Part shown: one piece after another, positions 5,959-12,002 of the stretch | Layout: every line of letters begins with the position of its first letter | How positions within the stretch are numbered: the stretch's first letter is position 1 | Assembly (NCBI GenBank): GCA_964441765.1 | Contig: CAYTVI010000056.1 | Location: 1-13,423, forward strand | Direction of reading: 5' to 3' | DNA: 13,423 nucleotides | From: Sulfurospirillum sp964441765 | GTDB lineage: Bacteria; Campylobacterota; Campylobacteria; Campylobacterales; Sulfurospirillaceae | The notes under the pieces: model-generated | Told to the model about the DNA's origin: nothing | Database searches by the model: none | What the model saw: the letters and a program-made list of their open reading frames with translations, nothing else | Made by a program: the position numbers and the translations under genes

Positions 5959-7095
5959 TTATTTATCTTGCGCGTAAACTAAGGATTCGAGGATTTTAGA
6001 AAATTCTAAAATCTGCGATCCTTTATGGTCTTTCAAAAAGGTTTGCGCGCTCTTTAAAGTCGAAAAGGGGATAAACTCTTTTCCCATTGGACCATAAATA
6101 TCACTCCCTATAACGTAAAACGCTTTTTTACCATCAATCGCTTCTTGTGTATAATAATCACTCACCAAAATCGTATACGCTTCATCATTATGTTTTGTGT
6201 ATTTTCCCCATTTGGCTGGATTATGGTAAAACTTGAGTAAATCCTTCACTCCATCAAAGGCGTGGCTTACCTTTTTACCATTTTCTTCATAACTCATACG
6301 AGCTGCCCATCTGGGGTATTTATAGACAAACATGCCACACACAGGGCATTTCTCATCTTTTTCAACGTGAATAACGGTTTTATGCTCATGTGCATGTTCT
6401 GCAAAACGTAACACTTCCCACAGATACAACGAGATGGCTTGAAGCTCTTTTTCTTCCAATTCACCGCATACCTTTGTTTTTTTCAAAGAGACCTTAAGTT
6501 CACTAATCGTATTGAAATCATGCAAATGTATTTTCTCTTTTTCGCAAGTTTTTTGATAAATCTTTTCTCCCATAGGGTACATCCCTTTTTGCTTCTTTTT
6601 GACAAACTCATCTACATCTGTTTCTAAAGAAGCACGAGCTTTTGCAAAAGCTATCTCAAATGTGCCTAATTCTCCACCATTTTCTTTGATAAAAACTTTA
6701 GCATCCTCTTCTTTTTCAAATGCCAGTTTACTCACCATACTCATCGTACCAGGAATGTTAGAGCCAATCACATAAAATGCTTTTTTTGCATCAATGAGCT
6801 TTTCACTCTTCACATCGGTGACGACAATTTTAACGAGACGTGATTCAATCGCTTCCCAATCCACGGCAAGACAGCGAATGGAACAATACTGCTTGGCTGT
6901 CCCATCACTCAAAATCGCCCCGTGTGAGGTTTTATAGTACTGCTTTAAATTCATTCCACAAATAGGGCAATAAAGCTTCTCTTCGCCTTTTTGAATGAGT
7001 TCTGGTTCACCTGTTGCTACCTTACTAAACTCACCCGCATATAAACCCATACTAAGCATAAACATCACCACACTGCTTACAAACCATCGTACCAT
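5959..7095 (-). CDS. Tandem NosL-domain periplasmic protein with haem-less cytochrome remnant
   Basis: A 378-aa exported protein with a signal peptide at residues 1-20 or 21 (ending SMGLYAG) and no lipobox. Domain 1 (about 40-160) has CPICGM (Cys43, Cys46, Met48) and CSIRC (71-75). Domain 2 (about 246-375) has CPVCGM (250-255). Both contain KKAFYVIGS, which shows internal duplication. NosL is a Cu(I)-binding protein that helps copper delivery to nitrous oxide reductase. Between the domains, residues 171-230 resemble a small cytochrome c (GEKIYQKTC, then VCGELEEKELQAISLYLWE), but the CxxCH motif is replaced by C-x5-H, so haem attachment is not expected. No nosZ or other nos gene is nearby, so a general copper or thiol role is equally possible. 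AAAAGGAGAG precedes the ATG. Confidence 0.85.
   Translation of the reverse strand: MVRWFVSSVVMFMLSMGLYAGEFSKVATGEPELIQKGEEKLYCPICGMNLKQYYKTSHGAILSDGTAKQYCSIRCLAVDWEAIESRLVKIVVTDVKSEKLIDAKKAFYVIGSNIPGTMSMVSKLAFEKEEDAKVFIKENGGELGTFEIAFAKARASLETDVDEFVKKKQKGMYPMGEKIYQKTCEKEKIHLHDFNTISELKVSLKKTKVCGELEEKELQAISLYLWEVLRFAEHAHEHKTVIHVEKDEKCPVCGMFVYKYPRWAARMSYEENGKKVSHAFDGVKDLLKFYHNPAKWGKYTKHNDEAYTILVSDYYTQEAIDGKKAFYVIGSDIYGPMGKEFIPFSTLKSAQTFLKDHKGSQILEFSKILESLVYAQDK
5992..6013. repeat. Inverted repeat at the leuC operon / NosL gene junction
   Basis: GATTTTAGAA and TTCTAAAATC are perfect 10-bp arms separated by AA. The repeat starts 34 bp after the stop of the GGDEF-EAL gene and lies within the 3' end of the NosL gene. 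There is no T run after it, so it is at best a weak terminator or RNA-end stabiliser for the plus-strand operon. Confidence 0.45.
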
Positions 7096-7118
7096 TTGTC
7101 TCTCCTTTTTTTAAATCG

Positions 7119-7124
7119 AGTATA
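7119..7124 (-). promoter_or_regulatory. Putative extended -10 of the tandem NosL gene
   Basis: On the minus strand TGTTATACT gives a TG-extended TATACT, predicting a start near 7112. Directly repeated ATTTAACAC boxes occupy the -21 to -40 region. Confidence 0.55.
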
Positions 7125-7132
7125 ACAAGCCC

Positions 7133-7152
7133 GTGTTAAATAGGTGTTAAAT
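7133..7152 (-). promoter_or_regulatory. 11-bp-period direct repeat at the NosL gene promoter
   Basis: ATTTAACAC occurs twice on the minus strand (7152-7144 and 7141-7133), with starts 11 bp apart, covering about -40 to -21 of the predicted promoter. Tandem half-sites on one helical turn over the -35 region are typical of OmpR/PhoB-type response regulators; the regulator is unknown. Confidence 0.5.
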
Positions 7153-7177
7153 CATCTCTTTGTCATAGTAAAAAAGT

Positions 7178-7183
7178 TATAAT
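7178..7183 (+). promoter_or_regulatory. Putative -10 of the Dabb-domain gene
   Basis: Perfect TATAAT preceded by an A run, predicting a start near 7190. TAGGAG (7196-7201) lies 6 nt before the ATG. Confidence 0.6.
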
Positions 7184-7207
7184 GAGTGAAATTTTTAGGA
7201 GCACGGA

Positions 7208-7495
7208 ATGATTAAACATATTGTATTTTTTAAACTAGAAGACAACTCTGAGGCAAATAAAGAGGCGGTTAAAGCGCGTATTATGGGGATGAAAGGAAAG
7301 ATTGATGTGTTAAAACATATCGAAGTGGGTGTCAATTTTTCACCCGAAGAGCGTGCGTTTGACCTAGCACTTGTGACTGATTTTGAGACCAAAGAAGCGT
7401 TGCAAGCGTATGCCATTCATCCTTTACATGTAGAAGTCGTGACCTTTTTAAAATCGATTAATACCGTTACAAAAGTGGTGGATTACGTCTACTAA
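7208..7495 (+). CDS. Dabb (stress-responsive alpha/beta-barrel) domain protein
   Basis: This 95-aa single-domain protein starts MIKHIVFFKL, the standard first strand of the Dabb family. It ends with AYAIHPLHVEVVTFLKS, where the family's conserved H-P-x-H helix begins, followed by the last strand VVDYVY. Dabb proteins are small dimeric ferredoxin-like barrels; some bind or cyclise small hydrophobic molecules, but most bacterial members have no known function and none can be assigned here. TAGGAG 6 nt before the ATG supports the start. It is divergent from the tandem NosL gene, sharing a 112-bp promoter region, and its 3' end overlaps the convergent exporter gene by 29 bp. Confidence 0.88.
   Translation: MIKHIVFFKLEDNSEANKEAVKARIMGMKGKIDVLKHIEVGVNFSPEERAFDLALVTDFETKEALQAYAIHPLHVEVVTFLKSINTVTKVVDYVY
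7424..7433. repeat. TTACATGTAg, one-mismatch copy of the palindrome
   Basis: Differs from TTACATGTAA only at the last base; read as Leu-His-Val in the Dabb gene. It may be a decayed copy or chance. Confidence 0.4.
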
Positions 7496-8372
7496 TCTTC
7501 TCCAAAAGTGTTTTAAAAAAAGGCAATGCTGAAACAACCGAGCCAAAAACAATCAAAAGACACGCTATCCAAACCGTTTGGCTCGGGCTTGAACGCCCAA
7601 ATACAACTAAGAGCAGGGTTGATAATAAAGGTGTTGCATAAGAAAGTGCTCCTATAAGTTTAATATCGCCTTTTTTCATCGCATAATCCCACACAAAAAA
7701 CGCAATACCCGTAGGTCCAAGCCCCAGTCCTAGCACAGCAAGACACTCCATAAATGTAGGAAAAATCGTCTCTTCAAACAGCAGATGTGCCCCTAAAGAA
7801 AGCAAGGCACTCACCCCACAAAAACCACCCACCGCTAGTGTTGGCACTTCACCAAAATAACGTGAAAGTACCGAATAACTGCTCCACACAAATGCACAAA
7901 TCAGCGCATAAAAATAGCCTTGTGTGTACTCAGGTGAAAAAGCAATACCTTTAGCGCCTATCAATAAAAATGCCCCTAAAAATCCCAACAACGCACCTAC
8001 GATATGAAACCATCGTAACTTTTCATTGGGCAAAAAGGCACTTAAAAGCACAATCAACAAGGGCCATAAATAATTAATCAAATTAGCTTCCAAAGAAGGA
8101 GCACTTTTAAGCGCTAAAAAGTAGAAAAAGTGGTATCCAAAAAGTCCATAAATCCCTAAAACCCATACCCGAAATGGTAAGCGAAGATAGCGTAAAACAT
8201 TTTCTCCTTGTTTGAGCCATCCTAGCACACCTATCAAAAAAGCAATACTAAATGCCATAAACGTGAGTTGAAAAGGAGGAATATTGCCGGTAGAAACGGT
8301 GAAAAGAGCCAGTGTTGACCATAACATAATGGCAAAAATGCCTGCAAGATTTCCTCTGCGCTGCGAAATCAT
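7467..8372 (-). CDS. EamA/DMT-family transporter, YddG-like exporter
   Basis: A 301-aa inner-membrane protein with about ten hydrophobic helices arranged as two EamA repeats (about 8-138 and 150-285), the normal size for the drug/metabolite transporter superfamily. The first repeat ends with the LINYLWPLLIVLLSAF segment seen in YddG-type aromatic amino acid exporters, and GLGLGPTGIAFFVWDYAMKKGD in the second repeat is also characteristic. An amino acid or other metabolite efflux role is therefore inferred, but substrates in this family cannot be read from sequence. The short GGGGAG site lies only 2 nt before the ATG. The gene is convergent with the Dabb gene and divergent from pldA across 56 bp. 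No partner genes suggest a specific substrate. Confidence 0.9.
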   Translation of the reverse strand: MISQRRGNLAGIFAIMLWSTLALFTVSTGNIPPFQLTFMAFSIAFLIGVLGWLKQGENVLRYLRLPFRVWVLGIYGLFGYHFFYFLALKSAPSLEANLINYLWPLLIVLLSAFLPNEKLRWFHIVGALLGFLGAFLLIGAKGIAFSPEYTQGYFYALICAFVWSSYSVLSRYFGEVPTLAVGGFCGVSALLSLGAHLLFEETIFPTFMECLAVLGLGLGPTGIAFFVWDYAMKKGDIKLIGALSYATPLLSTLLLVVFGRSSPSQTVWIACLLIVFGSVVSALPFFKTLLEKISRRNPPLL

Positions 8373-8388
8373 CTCTCCCCTTTTTTGC

Positions 8389-8394
8389 TATAAT
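8389..8394 (+). promoter_or_regulatory. Putative extended -10 of pldA
   Basis: TTTTTTGCTATAAT gives a TG-extended perfect TATAAT after a T run, predicting a start near 8401. A TTACATGTAA copy and the AGAGGA ribosome site follow. Confidence 0.65.
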
Positions 8395-8407
8395 GTTCCC
8401 TCTTAGT

Positions 8408-8417
8408 TTACATGTAA
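8408..8417. repeat. TTACATGTAA palindrome, copy 7
   Basis: Exact copy, 12-bp palindrome when extended (8407-8418). It lies in the pldA leader, ending 11 nt before the ATG. Confidence 0.9.
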
Positions 8418-8428
8418 AGAGGACGTGA

Positions 8429-9481
8429 ATGAAAAAATTATTATGGGTTGTTATTGTAGCACAATTCACACTTTCGCTTTGGGCAACCGATAGTATGATT
8501 TTAGAAGAGCGTGCCAACAATGGCGATGCAAACGCCGCTTTTACCCTTGCTGAGTGGCATGAAGTCCAAGGTGATTATGTGCTTGCAATGGAATGGTATA
8601 AAAAAGCTTCAAGCTTAGCACTGGGCAAAACACCCAAAAACAAGGCGCTTGAAGAGGGTCTTTTGAAAAGTAAAGTCGCTAAGATTGAGCGCACACAAGA
8701 GGTCTATGGCAGTGTTTTATCGGCTTATGAAAGTGATCCAAAAACTTACAGCTCTGTTGAACAGATGATGAATAAGATTTTTGATTTAGCCCCTTATAAA
8801 ATGAACTATCTTCTACCCGCAACCTACGACGGGGCTTCTCATGCGGATGATCGCAAAAAAACAGAGAGCAAATTTCAGCTCAGTTTTCAAAAAAACCTTA
8901 TTGACAATCTCTTTGGATTGCATGAGACATTTGTTTTAGGGTACACCCAAACTTCATGGTGGCAAACAGCGGCAGAATCAGCTCCGTTTAGAGAGACAAA
9001 TTATCAACCTGAAATTTTTATGGTGATGCCTCATTTTGATAAAGAGAGCTTCCTTAAAGCCTATCAATTTGGTCTTTTACACGAATCTAACGGTCAAGAT
9101 GTTCCAAAATCTCGCTCATGGAATCGCCTCTACGCTAAAGCCTATCTTCAACTAGGAGGGCTCATCGTCGCCCCTCGTGTTTGGTACAGACTTCCTGAAA
9201 ATGCCGATACCGATGACAACCCTAACATTGATGATTACTTAGGATACGGTGATCTGGAGTTGATTTACCCTTGGGGTGCACATACCTTTAAACTCTTAGC
9301 CCGTCATAACATGCATTTTAACCCGCAAAGCCGTGGAGCAGTTCAGTTTGATTGGACATTTCCATTGTGGGATGACGGCTTATTTGGTTACATTCAACTC
9401 TATAGTGGGTATGGGGAAAGTCTTATTGATTATGATAAACGAAGTGATAGAATCGGTATAGGATTTGCACTTTCTCGCTAA
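8429..9481 (+). CDS. pldA: Outer-membrane phospholipase A
   Basis: This 350-aa protein has a signal peptide at 1-19 (MKKLLWVVIVAQFTLSLWA), a helical Sel1/TPR-like segment (about 24-60, AAFTLAEWHEVQGDYVLAMEW), and a C-terminal 12-strand barrel from about 140. The catalytic motif GLLHESNG gives His218 and Ser220, and SRSWNR gives Asn232. The His-Ser-Asn spacing (2 and 14) equals that of E. coli OmplA (His142, Ser144, Asn156). The enzyme is a calcium-dependent dimer that degrades misplaced phospholipids in the outer leaflet; in Campylobacter and Helicobacter PldA affects haemolysis and membrane composition. The protein ends GIGFALSR, lacking the final aromatic residue usual for barrel insertion. 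It is monocistronic, with a terminator directly after it. Confidence 0.94.
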   Translation: MKKLLWVVIVAQFTLSLWATDSMILEERANNGDANAAFTLAEWHEVQGDYVLAMEWYKKASSLALGKTPKNKALEEGLLKSKVAKIERTQEVYGSVLSAYESDPKTYSSVEQMMNKIFDLAPYKMNYLLPATYDGASHADDRKKTESKFQLSFQKNLIDNLFGLHETFVLGYTQTSWWQTAAESAPFRETNYQPEIFMVMPHFDKESFLKAYQFGLLHESNGQDVPKSRSWNRLYAKAYLQLGGLIVAPRVWYRLPENADTDDNPNIDDYLGYGDLELIYPWGAHTFKLLARHNMHFNPQSRGAVQFDWTFPLWDDGLFGYIQLYSGYGESLIDYDKRSDRIGIGFALSR

Positions 9482-9492
9482 AGAAAGTAAGG

Positions 9493-9513
9493 AGGGCGTT
9501 TTATCGCCCTTTT
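9493..9513 (+). terminator. Rho-independent terminator after pldA
   Basis: AGGGCG (9493-9498) pairs with CGCCCT (9505-9510) around the loop TTTTAT, followed by TTT. It lies between convergent pldA and the RRM gene; on the minus strand the stem lacks a following T run, so it probably serves mainly pldA. Confidence 0.8.
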
Positions 9514-9522
9514 CGAGAGATA

Positions 9523-9795
9523 TTAGTAACGTGGAGCTCTTCTTGGGCGCTCTTCACGAGGTCTAGCTTCATTCACTTTTAGTGTTCTTCCGCCAATCTC
9601 TTTTTCGTTGGTAGCTTCGATAGCAGCTTTTGCTTCATTATCATTTGGCATTTCTACAAAACCAAAACCTTTTGAACGACCTGTTTCTTTGTCTGTGATG
9701 ATACGTGCACTTGCTACTTCACCGTACGCTGAAAACATCTCTTTGAGTTGACTTTCAGTCATCTCATACTTCACATTACCTACGTAAATATTCAT
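9523..9795 (-). CDS. Single-RRM RNA-binding protein
   Basis: This 90-aa protein is one RNA-recognition motif plus a short basic tail. RNP2 is IYVGNV (3-8) and RNP1 is KGFGFVEM (42-49), including the aromatic residues that stack on RNA; the tail PREERPRRAPRY (79-90) is Arg/Pro-rich. Such small RRM proteins are widespread in cyanobacteria and Campylobacterota and are thought to act as RNA chaperones; in cyanobacteria some are cold-induced. The leader is 86 nt long, contains three TAGGG motifs and two mutually exclusive helices, and one TAGGG sits between the AGGAG ribosome site (9806-9810) and the ATG, so autoregulation is plausible. The AGGAG-to-ATG distance is 10 nt, slightly long. The gene is monocistronic and convergent with pldA. 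Confidence 0.92.
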   Translation of the reverse strand: MNIYVGNVKYEMTESQLKEMFSAYGEVASARIITDKETGRSKGFGFVEMPNDNEAKAAIEATNEKEIGGRTLKVNEARPREERPRRAPRY

Positions 9796-9881
9796 CTGCC
9801 CTACACTCCTAATTTTTCAGTCCCTACAGCCATTTTGCCCGAAACTAGGCTGTTCAAAATGCCCTATAGAAACTTTTGTGG
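9796..9881 (-). promoter_or_regulatory. Structured 5' leader of the RRM gene
   Basis: The predicted leader carries TAGGG at 9866-9862, 9826-9822 and 9803-9799 (minus strand). Two interleaved helices are possible: CATTTTG (9861-9855) with CAAAATG (9837-9831), and ACAGCC (9853-9848) with GGCTGT (9831-9826). They share base 9831 and are interleaved in order, so they would be alternative folds or a near-pseudoknot. No known riboswitch class was recognised. Confidence 0.5.
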
Positions 9882-9887
9882 TAATCC

Positions 9888-9893
9888 ATTGTA
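9888..9893 (-). promoter_or_regulatory. Putative extended -10 of the RRM gene
   Basis: On the minus strand ATGCTACAAT gives a TG-extended TACAAT, predicting a start near 9881. Confidence 0.55.
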
Positions 9894-9982
9894 GCATAAT
9901 AATATCTTTTTCAATACAATCCTTTTGAGCATTTTTTAAAAATGAGAAGATTTGATACACAATCACTTAAGAGAAATGGTGT

Positions 9983-9988
9983 TATAAT
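9983..9988 (+). promoter_or_regulatory. Putative extended -10 of the moaC operon
   Basis: TGTTATAAT gives a TG-extended perfect TATAAT with predicted start near 9995. It lies downstream of an in-frame ATG at 9942, which argues for the moaC start at 10014. Between the RRM -10 and this promoter (about 9895-9980) I see only AT-rich sequence. Confidence 0.6.
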
Positions 9989-10013
9989 CATTTCAAAAAC
10001 ATTAGAGGCATCG

Positions 10014-10487
10014 ATGAAACTGACTCATTTGGATGAAAAAGATAGACCTAAGATGGTGGATGTAAGCGATAAGGACGAGAGTTTTCGTGTTGCAGTAGCA
10101 AGTGGGACCATTACCATGAGCGTTCAAGCGTATGAGATGATTGTGAGTGAAAAAACAAAAAAAGGTCCTGTATTACAAACTGCCGTTATTGCGGCGATTT
10201 TAGGGACAAAACGTACCAGCGATTTGATTCCTATGTGCCACCCTTTGATGCTCACCTCTGTCAATTGTGACGTAGAAGAACATCCTGAATTGCCTGGCTT
10301 CAAACTGTTTGTAACCGCAAAACTTAAAGGTCAAACGGGCGTAGAGATGGAAGCTTTAACGGGAGTTAGCATTGGGCTATTAACCATTTACGATATGGCA
10401 AAAGCCATTGATAAAAGCATGATTATTAACAATATTCGTTTAGAATCAAAAAGTGGAGGAAAAAGTGGAGATTACACAAGAGCTTAA
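10014..10487 (+). CDS. moaC: Cyclic pyranopterin monophosphate synthase accessory enzyme
   Basis: MoaC acts with the radical-SAM enzyme MoaA to convert GTP through 3',8-cyclo-GTP into cyclic pyranopterin monophosphate, the first step of molybdenum cofactor synthesis. From the ATG at 10014 the protein is 157 aa, the normal size, and starts MKLTHLDEKDRPKMVDVSDK like its homologues. MCHPL (catalytic pocket histidine) and TIYDMAKAIDKSM (conserved Asp and Lys of the active site) are present. An upstream in-frame ATG at 9942 would add 24 residues unlike the family and would put the promoter inside the gene; GAGG lies 5 nt before the ATG at 10014. The next gene overlaps by 23 bp. moaA, moaD and moaE are not in the window; mobA is 5 kb away in a different operon. 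Confidence 0.95.
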   Translation: MKLTHLDEKDRPKMVDVSDKDESFRVAVASGTITMSVQAYEMIVSEKTKKGPVLQTAVIAAILGTKRTSDLIPMCHPLMLTSVNCDVEEHPELPGFKLFVTAKLKGQTGVEMEALTGVSIGLLTIYDMAKAIDKSMIINNIRLESKSGGKSGDYTRA

Positions 10488-10722
10488 GCTTGATTATCCT
10501 TGTGAGTGGGAATACAAACTTTTTGTTCCAAAAGAGCATGATGTGCACTCTATCATTCAAGAGATTATTGATGAGCGATTGCACCACGTCAAGCCATCTC
10601 AAGCCAGTAAAAATGGCAGTTATATGAGTTATAGCGTAACACTTTTAGTTCACAGTGATGATGAACGTACAACCTTGTTTCAAGCATTTAAATCCCATCA
10701 ACATATTAAATTCGTACTTTAA
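10465..10722 (+). CDS. DUF493 (HP0495/YbeD family) protein
   Basis: An 85-aa protein of the DUF493 family (UPF0250), whose structures (E. coli YbeD, H. pylori HP0495) show a small ferredoxin-like alpha/beta fold resembling the ACT-type regulatory domain. The core YPCEWEYKLFVPKEHDV near the N-terminus matches the family's YPc.w.yKvi pattern, and SYTL-like strand SYSVTLLV follows. I place the start at the GTG at 10465, because GGAGG lies 5 nt before it. A second in-frame GTG at 10453 overlaps that ribosome site and would add four residues. The gene overlaps moaC by 23 bp in another frame, so it is translationally coupled. Its biochemical role is unknown; the family has been suggested to act in allosteric regulation. 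Confidence 0.85.
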   Translation: MEITQELKLDYPCEWEYKLFVPKEHDVHSIIQEIIDERLHHVKPSQASKNGSYMSYSVTLLVHSDDERTTLFQAFKSHQHIKFVL

Positions 10723-10735
10723 AAAGGCAACAACC

Positions 10736-11956
10736 ATGGAATCAACCTACACCATTTTCCTAGCAACGTTACGTGAGAATAAAGAACATCCTCAACTTCT
10801 CAACTTTATAGCAGAGCTTAGTTTTGAGCTTTCGCGCAAAAAGATTCAAAAGCTCAAAGAGGAAAAAAGTATCCAAAATCGCTTAGGTGAGCTGTTTGAG
10901 CTTTATTGTAAAGCTTTGCACGATGAAGGACTTAAATCCCCTCGCGCGGTCAATCACGTCATCGATGGTCTTTTAAAAGCGGCAAGTTACGATAAAGAAG
11001 CTTTCTTATACAAAACCATTTATGAAAAAGAGCAACTTGAAAAAAGTATCTTTACACAAAAACAGCAGATTCGCTCGACCATCGCATCTTCATTTGATAT
11101 CCTCGAACAGCATATTGCCAAGCTTCCAAGTGATACGCAAGAAGCCGCTCTTGTAGCGCTTCATGATGCAAAACTGCGTGGTGTCGAGCTTCTAGGTATC
11201 CTCAAAGAAACCTCACAAGAAGCCTTACTCACGACCCTGGAAAAAGGAAGTGATATCGAAGATACGATTTACGAAATCACCAAAAACCTCTCGTTTCAAA
11301 GTATCAGCGAAGGGGCTTTAACAAAAGCTAGAATCCTTGATATCTCACGCACCATCATCGAATCTGCGATGGATATTGCTGATGAAGATTTGGGTAATGC
11401 CAAAGCTATTTTAGAAGGGACTATCAACGGTGTTCACGATGGTGTAACGAAAACCATTGAAAAATTTAAAAACGACCTCAAATACGCACCAACGGAAGAG
11501 ATGGAAGGATTGGCTGAGACGGATTTATCGTTGTTGCGCAAAGAGTTACTGAAAATTGATGAACAATTTATCCTCCAACTTGAAGCACTCGCCAGCCAAA
11601 CAGAAGGTATTTCTCAAACGATTATTCGTGAAATGACCTCCGAGATGAACAGCTCAGCCGCACGCATTAAACGCGCTGCTAATGAAGCAAAAGAGGTGAT
11701 TACGGAACGTATGGAACATCTCAAAGCTGAGGCGGAAAAAAAGCTTGTAGTACTCAAAAAGGATGTGGAAGAACTTGAGAAAAAAGCAAGTTCAAAAATG
11801 GAATCTCTCAAACAATTTGATTTTGAAAGTGAAAAAGCTAAACAGATAGCAATTGATGCTAAAAAGCTTGGTTTCCGTGCATGGGAAGTAGCAAAATCCA
11901 TGATGGATGGCGCGGTTAAAGGCGCTAAAGAAGCGATGAAAAAAGAGGATAAATAG
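10736..11956 (+). CDS. Long helical protein of unknown function
   Basis: A 406-aa protein that looks almost wholly alpha-helical and charged, with no signal peptide, no transmembrane helix and a single cysteine (Cys58). The segment of about 300-360 (ANEAKEVITERMEHLKAEAE, then KKDVEELEKKASSKMESL) is a strong coiled-coil candidate, and the lysine- and alanine-rich C-terminus (AVKGAKEAMKKEDK) is amphipathic, resembling phasin- or apolipoprotein-like surface helices. I do not recognise a function; it may belong to a family of unknown function restricted to Campylobacterota (possibly DUF6781, from memory, unverified). The ATG at 10736 with AAAAAGG 8 nt before it is preferred over an in-frame ATG at 10655 inside the DUF493 gene. 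It is third in the moaC operon, 13 bp after the DUF493 gene, and ends just before a hairpin made of two TTACATGTAA copies. Confidence 0.8.
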   Translation: MESTYTIFLATLRENKEHPQLLNFIAELSFELSRKKIQKLKEEKSIQNRLGELFELYCKALHDEGLKSPRAVNHVIDGLLKAASYDKEAFLYKTIYEKEQLEKSIFTQKQQIRSTIASSFDILEQHIAKLPSDTQEAALVALHDAKLRGVELLGILKETSQEALLTTLEKGSDIEDTIYEITKNLSFQSISEGALTKARILDISRTIIESAMDIADEDLGNAKAILEGTINGVHDGVTKTIEKFKNDLKYAPTEEMEGLAETDLSLLRKELLKIDEQFILQLEALASQTEGISQTIIREMTSEMNSSAARIKRAANEAKEVITERMEHLKAEAEKKLVVLKKDVEELEKKASSKMESLKQFDFESEKAKQIAIDAKKLGFRAWEVAKSMMDGAVKGAKEAMKKEDK

Positions 11957-11969
11957 TCCTAAATGCTCT

Positions 11970-11979
11970 TTACATGTAA
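11970..11979. repeat. TTACATGTAA palindrome, copy 8
   Basis: Exact copy forming the left arm of the intergenic hairpin. Confidence 0.9.
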
Positions 11980-11989
11980 GGGAAAATCC

Positions 11990-11999
11990 TTACATGTAA
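11990..11999. repeat. TTACATGTAA palindrome, copy 9
   Basis: Exact copy forming the right arm of the intergenic hairpin, 20 bp from copy 8. Confidence 0.9.
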
Positions 12000-12002
12000 A
12001 TC

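Larger units (their letters stand above)
11969..12000. terminator. Inverted repeat of two TTACATGTAA copies between convergent genes (possible bidirectional terminator)
   Basis: TTTACATGTAAGG (11969-11981) and CCTTACATGTAAA (11988-12000) form a perfect 13-bp stem with a 6-nt loop GAAAAT. It lies in the 46-bp gap between the convergent helical-protein and pirin genes and is symmetric for both strands. There is no T run, so terminator strength is uncertain. The arrangement matches paired uptake-sequence terminators of Neisseria and Pasteurellaceae. Confidence 0.65.

Noticed and set aside
8248..8520. 90-aa minus-strand frame spanning the exporter/pldA promoter region
   Set aside because: Overlaps the 5' ends of two well-supported genes and their promoters; no recognisable protein.
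9942..10013. 24-residue N-terminal extension of MoaC from an upstream ATG
   Set aside because: The extension does not match MoaC, and a TG-extended TATAAT lies within it; the start at 10014 gives the normal length.
10655..10735. 27-residue N-terminal extension of the helical protein
   Set aside because: It lies inside the DUF493 coding region; the ATG at 10736 has its own AAAAAGG site.
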